From the NCBI RefSeq assembly GCF_022811525.1, contig NZ_CP063982.1, positions 1,674,001 through 1,738,000 on the forward strand: 64,000 nucleotides of DNA, written 5' to 3'. Made by a program: the position numbers and the translations under genes. This stretch comes from Orrella daihaiensis (lineage in GTDB: Bacteria > Pseudomonadota > Gammaproteobacteria > Burkholderiales > Burkholderiaceae_B). The notes below the pieces were generated by a model, which did no database searches, was not told where the DNA came from, and saw nothing but the letters and a program-made list of their open reading frames with translations. Positions 1 through 8,506 of the stretch are shown piece after piece. Positions within the stretch are counted from its first letter, which is position 1. Every line of letters starts with the position of its first letter.

Positions 1-96
1 AATCGACAGCCCCAGGGCGTGCAATACGCGCAACGCTTGCTCAACAATTTCCGGGCCAATACCGTCGCCCGCTAAAACAGCAATTTTGTGTGTCAT
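1..96 (-). CDS. leuB: 3-isopropylmalate dehydrogenase, N-terminal part (cut by window edge)
   Basis: Only the first 32 codons lie in the window; the gene continues beyond base 1. The translation starts MTHKIAVLAGDGIGPEI, the N-terminal nucleotide-binding strand and GDGIGPE motif of NAD-dependent 3-isopropylmalate dehydrogenase, which oxidatively decarboxylates 3-isopropylmalate in leucine synthesis. Its ATG overlaps the leuD stop codon in an ATGA arrangement (93-96), so it is the last of the leuC-leuD-leuB genes seen here and is probably translationally coupled to leuD. An isocitrate dehydrogenase would share this motif, but the gene order makes leuB nearly certain. Confidence 0.93.
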   Translation of the reverse strand, partial: MTHKIAVLAGDGIGPEIVEQALRVLHALGLSI

Positions 97-752
97 ACCC
101 GCCCCTGAAGTGGCTGAACATCTAGCCAAGGCTGACGGGCCAGCCGCTCGGCCTCGAAGGCACGAATCTTGTCAGCATGCTTGAGAGTCAAACCAATATC
201 ATCCAAACCGTGAATCAGGCAATCTTTGCGAAATGGATCTACTGCAAAACCGAACTCACGCCCATCGCCGGTTCGAACGACCTGAGCTGGCAGATCCACT
301 ATGAGCTCATAGCCGTTAAAACCATTAACCTCATCAAATAGCCGCGCAACCTCCATCTCTGACAACACGATCGGTAGTAAGCCGTTCTTGAAACAGTTAT
401 TAAAGAAAATGTCAGCAAAGGATGGCGCGATCACGGCGCGAAAACCGTACTGCAATAACGCCCAAGGTGCGTGTTCACGGCTTGAGCCACAACCAAAATT
501 TTTACGGGCCAATAAAATCGATGCGCCCTGATAACGCGGCTGATTCAATACAAAGTCCGGGTTAAGCGGACGTTTTGTGTTGTCCATACCCGGCTCACCG
601 TGATCCAGATAGCGAAGCTCGTCAAAGAGGTTCGGACCAAACCCCGTGCGCTTGATCGATTTCAAAAACTGCTTCGGAATGATCAGATCAGTATCAACGT
701 TCTCACGATCAAGCGGTGCAACGATGCCTTTGTGTACTGTAAATTTGTCCAT
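93..752 (-). CDS. leuD: 3-isopropylmalate dehydratase small subunit
   Basis: LeuD forms the isopropylmalate isomerase heterodimer with LeuC in the cytoplasm and converts 2-isopropylmalate to 3-isopropylmalate. The 219-residue product is full length for the family. It carries the swivelling aconitase-type domain with the FGCGSSREHAPWAL signature near residues 86-99. It lies 8 bases after leuC and overlaps leuB by 4 bases, which argues for one leucine transcript. The start is the ATG giving MDKFTVHKGIVAPLDREN, which matches the conserved N-terminus of betaproteobacterial LeuD. Confidence 0.97.
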   Translation of the reverse strand: MDKFTVHKGIVAPLDRENVDTDLIIPKQFLKSIKRTGFGPNLFDELRYLDHGEPGMDNTKRPLNPDFVLNQPRYQGASILLARKNFGCGSSREHAPWALLQYGFRAVIAPSFADIFFNNCFKNGLLPIVLSEMEVARLFDEVNGFNGYELIVDLPAQVVRTGDGREFGFAVDPFRKDCLIHGLDDIGLTLKHADKIRAFEAERLARQPWLDVQPLQGRV

Positions 753-760
753 TGCGATTC

Positions 761-2164
761 CTAACTTAATCCTCTAACGTCAACAAAATGGCCCTCGACG
801 GCGGCAGCGGCCGCCATAGCAGGACTGACCAGGTGTGTGCGGCCTCCTTGGCCTTGTCTACCTTCAAAATTTCGATTTGAAGTTGATGCACAACGCTCGC
901 CTGGCTCAAGTCGATCCGCGTTCATAGCCAAGCACATGGAACAGCCGGGCTCGCGCCATTCGAAACCGGATTCGATAAAAATCTTATCCAGACCCTCACG
1001 TTCAGCCTGCTGTTTCACCAAACCCGAACCGGGTACCACCATGGCTTGCTTGACATTGGCGGCAACGCGCTTGCCACGCACAACTGCAGCAGCCGCCCGT
1101 AGGTCTTCGATGCGTGAGTTGGTACACGAACCGATAAACACCTTGTCCACCTTGATCGATGTGATCGGAGTATTTGGCTCCAAACCCATGTACTGAAGTG
1201 CACGCTCCATGCCACTGCGGCGTGTGGCATCTTTCTCTTTGTCCGGATCCGGCACTCGAGCAGTTACCGGCAACACCATTTCAGGCGACGTACCCCAGGT
1301 CACCTGCGGCACGATATCAGCCGCGTTGATTTCAACTACCCGGTCGAAATGGGCGCCATCATCCGAATGCAGCGTACGCCAATACTGGACCGCCGCATCC
1401 CACATGGCCCCAGTTGGGGCAAATGGACGTCCGCGGAAATAATCAATGGTCTTGTCATCGACAGCCACCATGCCAGAGCGTGCTCCTGCCTCGATAGCCA
1501 TATTGCATACGGTCATCCGACCTTCAACGGTGAGCTCTCGGATGGTTGTGCCACCAAATTCGATCGCATAGCCCGTGCCCCCAGCCGTACCAATTACGCC
1601 AATCACATGCAACACGACATCTTTGGCCGTGCAGCCAACTGGCAACTTGCCGTCAACTTTCACGAGCATGTTTTTGCTCTTCTTAGCCAGCAAAGTCTGC
1701 GTGGCCAGTACGTGCTCAACTTCTGATGTACCAATGCCGTGCGCTAACGCGCCGAAAGCGCCATGCGTACTGGTGTGGGAGTCGCCGCACACCACGGTCA
1801 TGCCTGGCAATGTCGCACCCTGTTCGGGGCCAATGACATGCACAATCCCTTGGCGCAAATCATTCATTTTGAATTCGATCACGCCGAATTTTTCGCAATT
1901 CTTGTCCAGGGTATCGACTTGCAGCTTGGAAATCGGATCCGCAATCCCGCTATTTCTATCCAGCGTTGGCACGTTGTGATCCGCAACCGCCAAATTAGCG
2001 CTAACCCTCCAGGGCTTGCGACCTGCCATTTCAAGACCTTCGAATGCCTGAGGACTGGTCACCTCATGTAACAGGTGTCGATCAATATACAGAATGGCGG
2101 TACCGTCGGCTTCCTGGTGCACGACATGTGCATCCCACAATTTGTCATAGAGTGTTCGTTTCAT
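761..2164 (-). CDS. leuC: 3-isopropylmalate dehydratase large subunit
   Basis: The large, [4Fe-4S]-binding subunit of isopropylmalate isomerase. The protein is 467 residues, the normal length. The N-terminus (MKRTLYDKLWDAHVV) is typical. CGDSHTSTHGAFGALA, around residues 126-141, is the conserved aconitase signature. The cluster cysteines are visible in GSCTNSR (near 346) and in PGCSMCLAMN (near 410). It is first of the leuCDB block and follows aroC by about 140 bases on the same strand. That spacer (2165-2309) shows no convincing terminator or leader peptide, so the leuC promoter cannot be placed with confidence. Confidence 0.97.
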   Translation of the reverse strand: MKRTLYDKLWDAHVVHQEADGTAILYIDRHLLHEVTSPQAFEGLEMAGRKPWRVSANLAVADHNVPTLDRNSGIADPISKLQVDTLDKNCEKFGVIEFKMNDLRQGIVHVIGPEQGATLPGMTVVCGDSHTSTHGAFGALAHGIGTSEVEHVLATQTLLAKKSKNMLVKVDGKLPVGCTAKDVVLHVIGVIGTAGGTGYAIEFGGTTIRELTVEGRMTVCNMAIEAGARSGMVAVDDKTIDYFRGRPFAPTGAMWDAAVQYWRTLHSDDGAHFDRVVEINAADIVPQVTWGTSPEMVLPVTARVPDPDKEKDATRRSGMERALQYMGLEPNTPITSIKVDKVFIGSCTNSRIEDLRAAAAVVRGKRVAANVKQAMVVPGSGLVKQQAEREGLDKIFIESGFEWREPGCSMCLAMNADRLEPGERCASTSNRNFEGRQGQGGRTHLVSPAMAAAAAVEGHFVDVRGLS

Positions 2165-2309
2165 GGCAGCAGTTCCAGCTCAATTTGCAACAAATACGGT
2201 TTAGCTAAAAAGACTCTTCACAACCAGTACTTGCGACGCGGGAGACCTCAAGAATTTGAACACGCCGCAAGAGCCTGGGTCACATAGGCTTTCGATTATG
2301 CCACGCAGT

Positions 2310-3368
2310 CTAGCCGCATTGAGCCCTATGTCGAAGGGCGTGATCCATGAGCACGATCGCTAGCAACGCTTCTGCGATCGGTGTAGCCCGGATGCCGACG
2401 CAAGGATCGTGTCGGCCTAGCGTTTGCACCGAAACAGGTTCTCCAGCTCGGTTGATAGAACGCCGTTCAATTCGAATGCTCGAGGTGGGCTTGATCGCCA
2501 GACTCACCGTCACATCTTGTCCAGTTGAAATACCGCCAAGTACGCCGCCTGCATTGTTTCCTAAAAACCCGTCAGGCGTCATTTCATCACCGTGCTCCGA
2601 ACCACGCTGACTAATACTTTTAAAGCCAGCGCCAATTTCAACACCTTTGACAGCGTTCAGTCCCATCATGGCGTGGGCAATGTCGGCATCGAGCCGATCA
2701 TAAATAGGCTCGCCCCAACCGGCGGGTACGCCACTGGCCACCACTTCAATGCGCGCGCCAATAGAGTCACCGTCCTTACGCAATTGATCCATGTACTGCT
2801 CAAGCGTCTCGATCACACTCGCGTTGGCGGCGAAAAATGAGTTATTGGGTACGTGGTCCCAACTCTCAAAAGGGATCTCGATTGTCCCAAGCTGGCTCAT
2901 ATAACCGCGTATAGAGGCACCGTGCACGGCTTTTAACCATTTTTTAGCGATGGCACCAGCCGCTACCGTGGGGGCCGTCAATCGAGCTGAAGATCGGCCA
3001 CCGCCGCGAGGATCCCTGACATCAAACTTCTTCCAGTATGTGTAATCTGCGTGCCCAGGCCTGAACGTATCAACGATGTTGCTGTAGTCCTTGCTTCGGG
3101 CGTCTTGATTCCTGATCAAAAGACCAATGGGCGTACCAGTCGTTTTGCCTTCAAAAACACCGGAGAGGATTTCAACCTGATCTGGCTCCTGACGCTGTGT
3201 CACATGCCTGGACGTCCCTGGCCTGCGCCGGTCAAGCTCCACTTGGATGTCGGCCACCTCAAGCGCTAGACCTGGAGGGCAACCGTCAACGATGCAACCG
3301 ATCGCTGGTCCATGCGATTCTCCAAAATTTGTGACACAAAATATTTTTCCTAGAGAGTTGCCTGACAT
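2310..3368 (-). CDS. aroC: chorismate synthase
   Basis: AroC is the last enzyme of the shikimate pathway. It converts 5-enolpyruvylshikimate 3-phosphate to chorismate using reduced FMN. The open frame extends upstream to 3428, but the family begins at MSGNSLGKIF, so the start at 3368 is preferred (352 residues). Visible hallmarks are FGESHGPAIG near residues 11-20, the RPGHADYTY block, and the C-terminal GRHDPCVGIRATP block. The gene is on the same strand as leuC but shares no pathway with it, and is probably a separate or loosely linked unit. The extra 20 residues upstream look like untranslated leader. Confidence 0.96.
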   Translation of the reverse strand: MSGNSLGKIFCVTNFGESHGPAIGCIVDGCPPGLALEVADIQVELDRRRPGTSRHVTQRQEPDQVEILSGVFEGKTTGTPIGLLIRNQDARSKDYSNIVDTFRPGHADYTYWKKFDVRDPRGGGRSSARLTAPTVAAGAIAKKWLKAVHGASIRGYMSQLGTIEIPFESWDHVPNNSFFAANASVIETLEQYMDQLRKDGDSIGARIEVVASGVPAGWGEPIYDRLDADIAHAMMGLNAVKGVEIGAGFKSISQRGSEHGDEMTPDGFLGNNAGGVLGGISTGQDVTVSLAIKPTSSIRIERRSINRAGEPVSVQTLGRHDPCVGIRATPIAEALLAIVLMDHALRHRAQCG

Positions 3369-3494
3369 ATTTAGATCTTGTGAATGTTTTCCGGAACCGA
3401 CTGATAGCCGCATTATGGCACTTAGCAAAGCGACTGCGTCTAGCCGGGTCGCCCAAAGATTGTCATCACGCCGCGTCCGAAAAGCAAGTCAAGC

Positions 3495-3899
3495 TCATTT
3501 TTTTGCTTTCTCGGCAGCTTTGGCGGCCAGTTTGGCCGGCCTGACGTAGAAAATTGCGGCAAAGAAAAATACCAGCGAGAGCAAGATTTCTAGCCACGCC
3601 AACGTAATACTAGGACCAGGCGGGTCAGACATGACACGGGTGGCGCCCTCCATTAAATAGAGCAACACAAGCATGGCTGCCCATTGCATGGTGTAGAGAC
3701 TACCCTTCGCTACGCCTCGAAACGCAAACACCAAAGGTACCGCTTTGAGAAAAAGAAGCGTGCCACCCGGGCGCAGAGGCGCTAAAAAAATCTCCCAGGC
3801 CAAACACAGCAAAAACAGCAGCCAAAGGCTGACATTTGCAATCAGCTTTAATCGCTTGGACAATTTGATGGCCGAGTATTCTTGTTCAGTTGCTATCAT
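3495..3899 (-). CDS. DUF2069 family inner-membrane protein
   Basis: A 134-residue protein of unknown function that fits the DUF2069 family. Four hydrophobic segments are visible (roughly residues 20-40, 48-62, 72-86 and 98-118). The C-terminus is basic and Lys/Ala-rich. It lies divergent to the YihY-type gene at 3937, so the 37 bases between them must hold both promoters or overlap them. No catalytic motif is visible and no function can be assigned. Confidence refers to it being a real gene of this family. Confidence 0.85.
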   Translation of the reverse strand: MIATEQEYSAIKLSKRLKLIANVSLWLLFLLCLAWEIFLAPLRPGGTLLFLKAVPLVFAFRGVAKGSLYTMQWAAMLVLLYLMEGATRVMSDPPGPSITLAWLEILLSLVFFFAAIFYVRPAKLAAKAAEKAKK

Positions 3900-3936
3900 G
3901 AATGCATTATTTTGCTAAACATATCTTGAGATTGCC

Positions 3937-4812
3937 ATGACCGGTAACGCCCTGAATCATACTTGGCATACTGCGCGCCGCATAGCGACTGCCACGTTGA
4001 ACGAAAACTTGTTGCATATCGCGGCTAGTTTGGCCTTCACCACGATCTTGGCAATCGTACCGCTACTGACAGTCACTCTGTCTCTGATGACGGCTTTCCC
4101 GATTTTTTCTGAATTTGAATCTTCACTACAACAGTTTCTGCGCCAGCAGTTCTTGCCGGAGGAATTTTCGGCAACTGTCATGCAATATTTGGATGAGTTT
4201 GTGAGTAAAGCCACCAGTCTGTCCGCAATTGGTGGTGGTTTTTTATTGGTCACGGCCATTTTGGTCATTATGTCGGTAGATGATGCATTAAATGATATTT
4301 GGCACGTCAAACGCCAGCGACCACTTGGCCAGCGTTTCCTGATTTACTGGGCTGTGCTCTCACTTGGCCCCATCATTTTGGGCGCCAGTCTTTGGGCGTC
4401 TTCATCCATGGTGCAGCAGGCATTATCTCTGGAAAGCGCAGATGGTCTTTTGCCTTGGCACGCCGTTGCCTCGTGGCTGCCATTTGTCATCAGCTGGCTT
4501 GGTTGCACACTGCTGTATCTAGCCGTACCCAATTGCCAGGTTGGTCTAGTCCCGTCCATCTTGGGTGGCTTAATTAGTACGCTTTTATTTCAGGCGATCA
4601 AATGGGGACTGGCGATTTATCTAGCCAACTTTCCAACCTACACCGTCATCTATGGTGCATTTTCGGTGCTGCCCACGTTTCTGATGTGGGTTTACTTATC
4701 ATGGTTGGCTTTTTTATTCGGCGCTATCGTGGCAGCTAATTTGCCCCAACAACTGGCACAGAACCGTGAGGATGTGCACTTGCACCATGACAACATGCCG
4801 GCAGCCTCGTAA
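3937..4812 (+). CDS. YihY/virulence factor BrkB family membrane protein
   Basis: The protein is 291 residues with about six hydrophobic segments, the pattern of the YihY/BrkB (historically mis-called RNase BN) inner-membrane family. The N-terminal region around residues 22-50 (HIAASLAFTTILAIVPLLTV) matches the conserved family block, and the GAFSVLPTFLMWVYLSW stretch near 240-256 is typical of the C-terminal half. The molecular role is unsettled in the literature. It is followed 44 bases later by a CBS-domain gene on the same strand. Confidence 0.9.
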   Translation: MTGNALNHTWHTARRIATATLNENLLHIAASLAFTTILAIVPLLTVTLSLMTAFPIFSEFESSLQQFLRQQFLPEEFSATVMQYLDEFVSKATSLSAIGGGFLLVTAILVIMSVDDALNDIWHVKRQRPLGQRFLIYWAVLSLGPIILGASLWASSSMVQQALSLESADGLLPWHAVASWLPFVISWLGCTLLYLAVPNCQVGLVPSILGGLISTLLFQAIKWGLAIYLANFPTYTVIYGAFSVLPTFLMWVYLSWLAFLFGAIVAANLPQQLAQNREDVHLHHDNMPAAS

Positions 4813-4856
4813 AATCCAAACATAAACGACCCATCAAATGTGCGCGGAGACCTACT

Positions 4857-5315
4857 ATGCTCAAAGTCAGTGAAATCCTTAAGGTCAAAGGCAACACCTT
4901 ATTCACCGCCACCCCAGATATGCCGGTGCACGAGGCTATCAGCACCATGAGCGAGCATGACATTGGATCGCTTGTGATCATGGAACATGGCACGTTGGTT
5001 GGCATGCTGACATTTCGAGAGATCTTGCGTCACCTTCACGCCAACCAAGGCAGTCTAGGCCAATACACCATCCGGGCGATCATGGACGACGCACCACTGA
5101 GCGTAACGCCAAATACTGAAGCTGACGAGTTGCAACGGTTAATGCTGTCGAAGCACTCCCGCTATATGCCTGTGATGGACGGCCCTACCCTGATGGGTGT
5201 GATTTCGTTTTATGACTTGGCCCAAGCCATCGTGGCTGCGCAACAGTTTGAGAACTCAATGCTAAAGGCCTACATCCGTGACTGGCCGTCTGAGCCTGAG
5301 CAACCCAAGGCCTAG
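4857..5315 (+). CDS. CBS-domain pair protein
   Basis: The 152-residue protein consists almost wholly of two CBS motifs (about residues 7-65 and 72-135), a Bateman module that usually binds adenosyl nucleotides. The first repeat shows DMPVHEAISTMSEHDIGSLVIM, abbreviated here as DMPVHEAI...IGSLVIM; the second shows the PVMDG..LMGVISFYDL pattern. The start ATG at 4857 is preceded by GCGGAG at good spacing. There is no attached enzymatic or transport domain, so it probably senses nucleotides or regulates a partner not identified here. Confidence 0.9.
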   Translation: MLKVSEILKVKGNTLFTATPDMPVHEAISTMSEHDIGSLVIMEHGTLVGMLTFREILRHLHANQGSLGQYTIRAIMDDAPLSVTPNTEADELQRLMLSKHSRYMPVMDGPTLMGVISFYDLAQAIVAAQQFENSMLKAYIRDWPSEPEQPKA

Positions 5316-5332
5316 CGAGCAGACCGGTGGCG

Positions 5333-6328
5333 CTAACCGCTGGTCGCGTGTGAGTGACTCACCTGTTGCCAAGCCTGCATCAGCAAGTGCGGGTCATTAT
5401 CTGCCAGCAACCTTTGATCTGACAACATACGTCGCCACTGCCTGGCACCTCGTCGCCCTTGGGCCAAACCAAGCATCGTCCGAGCGATAACACGAAGCGG
5501 TACACCCCGTTGCACGTGAGTCGCAGCGTAATCCATCATGACTTGAACAACCTCGGACTGATCTGCCTCTGTCTTGCGATGCCCCAAGGCCACGGACAGA
5601 CCGTCCAAAATGACAGGGTCATGCCAAGCCGATCGACCAAGCATCACGCCATCGAATTCTTCGAGTAATTCCACACATTGATCCACATCCGTCAAGCCCC
5701 CATTGAGCACGATGACTGCCTCCGGGAAATCTTGTCGCAGATTCGCGGCCTGATCATATCGCAGGGGGGGTATTTCCCGATTTTCTTTTGGTGATAGACC
5801 ACCGAGTATGGCGTGTCGGGCGTGGACGATAAATACGCGGCAACCAATCGAATAAAGTTTCCCGACGAAATCACGTACGAAACCGTAATCCGTATCGCCA
5901 TCCAGACCTAGTCGATGTTTGACGGTCACCGGCACCGAAACCGCGTCTTGCATAGCCTTCATGCAGTCAGCAACGAGCTCCGGTTCGCGCATAAGGCAGG
6001 CTCCAAAAGCACCTTTTTGAACTCGCTCCGAGGGACAGCCACAATTGAGATTAATTTCGTCATAGCCCCAGCGCTCGCCAATTTTTGCGCACGCGGCCAA
6101 ATCCCGGGGCTCGCTACCGCCAAGTTGCAGCGCCACGGGGTGTTCTGCATCATTAAAGTCAAGATGTCGCCCCTGATCCCCAAAAATCAGAGCCCCCGTA
6201 GTCGTCATCTCGGTGTACAGCCTTGCTTTGGGCGCTAGAAGTCGATGAAAAAAACGGCAGTGCCGATCGGTTACATCGATCATGGGCGCCACACACAATT
6301 GCCAATCTTGGGGTTCAACAGATTTCAT
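5333..6328 (-). CDS. dusA: tRNA-dihydrouridine(20/20a) synthase
   Basis: An FMN-dependent enzyme that reduces uridine to dihydrouridine in the tRNA D-loop. The TIM-barrel N-terminus reads LCVAPMIDVTDRHCRFFHR, the DusA-type variant of the Dus signature. The catalytic cysteine lies in NLNCGCPSERVQ near residue 95-105, and KHRLGLD is present. The frame is open to 6355, but the internal ATG at 6328 (MKSVEPQDW) fits the family start better, giving about 331 residues. It is divergent from thrB and convergent with the CBS gene, with a gap of 17 bases. Confidence 0.94.
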   Translation of the reverse strand: MKSVEPQDWQLCVAPMIDVTDRHCRFFHRLLAPKARLYTEMTTTGALIFGDQGRHLDFNDAEHPVALQLGGSEPRDLAACAKIGERWGYDEINLNCGCPSERVQKGAFGACLMREPELVADCMKAMQDAVSVPVTVKHRLGLDGDTDYGFVRDFVGKLYSIGCRVFIVHARHAILGGLSPKENREIPPLRYDQAANLRQDFPEAVIVLNGGLTDVDQCVELLEEFDGVMLGRSAWHDPVILDGLSVALGHRKTEADQSEVVQVMMDYAATHVQRGVPLRVIARTMLGLAQGRRGARQWRRMLSDQRLLADNDPHLLMQAWQQVSHSHATSG

Positions 6329-6443
6329 GTGCTCTATTTTAAGTCGATAGATCAAGACAGCGTTCTGTCGATTGCGCCTCGTCTACAATGCCACTACTGC
6401 GGCAAGTCGCTTGCAGCCACCACCATTTTTTGTAATTGACTAT

Positions 6444-7418
6444 ATGGCTGTCTTTACCCCAGTTAACGATGCCGACGCTAGCGAACTGCTCAAGGCCTAC
6501 CGCCTAGGTGAACTCACCGGGCTCGAGGGAATCTCGGCCGGCATCGAAAACACCAATTACTTTCTCGACACCGAGCAGGGTCGATATGTGCTGACCATAT
6601 TCGAGGTGCTAGGGATCGAACAACTGCCATTTTACGTCGAGCTAATGCATCACCTCGCAAGTCGGGATGTTCCTGTACCCATGCCACAGACCCGGGGCGA
6701 CGGGCAGCGTATTTCCGTCTTACACGGCAAGCCGGCCATCATCGTCTCAAGACTGCCGGGCCAGTGGATAAAGCAGCCAAACGCCAATCACTGCGCATTG
6801 GCCGCCAGGACCATGGCACAGGCGCACTTGGCAGCTCGAGATTTTGAAATTCGCCAAACCAATCTGCGTGGGCTCGATTGGTGGCAAGCCACTGCACCGA
6901 CTTTGACGGAGTTTTTAACAGCCAAACAACATGAGCTTCTGTGGCAAGCACTCGATGAGCAGATCCAGGCTAGGGACAATGGACTATTTGACCAATTGCC
7001 ATCAGGTCCGGCTCATTGCGACTACTTTCGCGACAACGTCTTGTTCACGGGCACCAGCCAAGCCCCAAGCATGGGAGGCGTCATTGATTTCTATTTTGCT
7101 GGTTGCGATCACTGGATTTTTGACTTGGCTGTTGCTGTTAATGACTGGTGTATTGACCGAGCAACCGGTGAGCTTCTGCCAGATCTGGTGAATTCATGGA
7201 TGAACGCCTACCAAAACGTGCGGCCACTGACTGAGCAGGAGAAGTTGCAATGGCCACTGATGCTGCGAGCAGCAGCATTACGTTTTTGGATTTCGCGTCT
7301 TTTTGATTACCATAGACCTCGACCAGCCGAGCAATTAATCCCGCATGACCCCACCCATTTCGAACGTATATTGACTCTCAGAATGACACAGGCAGCACCG
7401 CCTATCGCGGAGTTTTGA
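6444..7418 (+). CDS. thrB: homoserine kinase (choline-kinase-like, type II ThrB)
   Basis: Phosphorylates homoserine for threonine synthesis. The protein begins MAVFTPVNDADA and shows the betaproteobacterial/pseudomonad ThrB pattern: GLEGISAGIENTNYFL near residues 28-43, the catalytic-loop HCDYFRDNVLF near 191-201, and GVIDFYFAG shortly after. It belongs to the aminoglycoside phosphotransferase/choline kinase fold, not the GHMP fold used by enterobacterial ThrB. An in-frame start 24 codons upstream is rejected because family homology begins at 6444. The other threonine genes, hom and thrC, lie about 16 kb away. Confidence 0.94.
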   Translation: MAVFTPVNDADASELLKAYRLGELTGLEGISAGIENTNYFLDTEQGRYVLTIFEVLGIEQLPFYVELMHHLASRDVPVPMPQTRGDGQRISVLHGKPAIIVSRLPGQWIKQPNANHCALAARTMAQAHLAARDFEIRQTNLRGLDWWQATAPTLTEFLTAKQHELLWQALDEQIQARDNGLFDQLPSGPAHCDYFRDNVLFTGTSQAPSMGGVIDFYFAGCDHWIFDLAVAVNDWCIDRATGELLPDLVNSWMNAYQNVRPLTEQEKLQWPLMLRAAALRFWISRLFDYHRPRPAEQLIPHDPTHFERILTLRMTQAAPPIAEF

Positions 7419-7420
7419 AC

Positions 7421-8197
7421 ATGCAGGCAGTATCTCTACCAGCGACCGCTGGATGGCAATGGATTATGGATGGCTGGGCACTATTTAAGCGACAGCCTAT
7501 GGCGCTTTTTAGCTGGGCCATGTTTGTAACGTTGATATTGATTTTTGCCACGTTGACAGCCCCCATCGGTCCGTTACTGTTTATTGCGCTGATGCCTGCG
7601 ATTACCTTGGTGACATTGTCAATTACCCGTCATGTCGCTGACGGCCGCAAGCTCCTGCCGAGCATGTGGATCGAACCACTTAAACCCAAGGGACTGTTTA
7701 AAAAACTGCTCATCCTCGGTGTTCTTTATGTGGGGATTTGCTTAGGTGTTGGGCTACTGGTATTTTTGCCCTTTTCTGGGCAACTTGGGGAGGCGATGCA
7801 GATACTGAGTGAGACACAGGACATGACGCCGCTGATCGAAACACTGCAAACACCGATGCTCCTGTTCGCTCTGTTTTACTTTCTCTTTGCGGCTCTATTT
7901 TGGTATTCACCCGTGCTCATTGGCTGGCATGGCACACCGATCGGTAAATCACTGTTCTTCAGTGCAATCGCATGCTGGCGCAACAAATGGGCATTTCTGG
8001 TCTACGGTGTGGCTTGGGCAGCGATATTTTTAGGCGCAGACCTGTTGGTGGGCATTGTCGTATCGCTAGGAATACCGTTAGACATCGCCGCTGCGCTACA
8101 ACTGCCTTTCAATGTATTCCTGGGCAGTGTTCTATACGCTAGTTTTTATCCGACGTTTATCAAGGTGTTCAACAATAAAGGGATCTTGTCGCAGTAA
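7421..8197 (+). CDS. BPSS1780 family membrane protein
   Basis: A roughly 258-residue multi-pass protein with about six hydrophobic segments. The N-terminal GWQWIMDGWALFKRQP block is the recognisable signature of the BPSS1780 family, which is conserved in Burkholderiales and has no known function. The ATG at 7421 has GGAG 8 bases upstream, so it is preferred over an in-frame TTG at 7415 that would overlap the thrB stop. It follows thrB almost directly. Its last 66 bases overlap the 3' end of the opposing DUF192 gene. Confidence 0.88.
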   Translation: MQAVSLPATAGWQWIMDGWALFKRQPMALFSWAMFVTLILIFATLTAPIGPLLFIALMPAITLVTLSITRHVADGRKLLPSMWIEPLKPKGLFKKLLILGVLYVGICLGVGLLVFLPFSGQLGEAMQILSETQDMTPLIETLQTPMLLFALFYFLFAALFWYSPVLIGWHGTPIGKSLFFSAIACWRNKWAFLVYGVAWAAIFLGADLLVGIVVSLGIPLDIAAALQLPFNVFLGSVLYASFYPTFIKVFNNKGILSQ

Positions 8198-8506
8198 CAA
8201 GATTTCGCTGCGTATCTGCTCGAATGTTTCATTCGTCTTGCGTGCCATTTCAATGACATGTCGGGCTTTAAAGCAACCGTATACCCTTATAGGACTGGCA
8301 TTGATTTGTTCTCTGACGATGCTGAAGTGTTTATCCAGGAAAACCAGAGAAAGCGGCTCACGCATGCCGAATGTATGAACACAATTGCACTTTGAGAGCA
8401 GCACAGCTTGTCGTGCACCGATGGGCTGGCTCAAATACAAACCAAGTAGACGGGACTTGAAGTTCTGGCAAATTGTGATGTCCAGCGAATGTGTGTGAAG
8501 CCTCAA
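8132..8506 (-). CDS. DUF192 (UPF0127) family protein, last gene of Tad operon
   Basis: The product, about 124 residues, carries the DUF192 pattern: LLGLYLSQPIG, CVHTFGMREPLSLVFLD, then a basic-hydrophobic block with a conserved GCFKARHVIEM turn. The function of the family is unknown. The start chosen is TTG at 8506, which overlaps the tadC TGA (TTGA) and has GGGAGA about 6 bases upstream. The frame stays open to 8572, but that would extend deep into tadC. No signal peptide is visible with this start, unlike many exported DUF192 proteins. The 3' end overlaps the convergent BPSS1780 gene by 66 bases. Confidence 0.8.
   Translation of the reverse strand: MRLHTHSLDITICQNFKSRLLGLYLSQPIGARQAVLLSKCNCVHTFGMREPLSLVFLDKHFSIVREQINASPIRVYGCFKARHVIEMARKTNETFEQIRSEILLLRQDPFIVEHLDKRRIKTSV

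Noticed and set aside
2165..2309. Possible leucine leader peptide or attenuator before leuC
   Set aside because: No run of leucine codons and no terminator hairpin is visible in the spacer.
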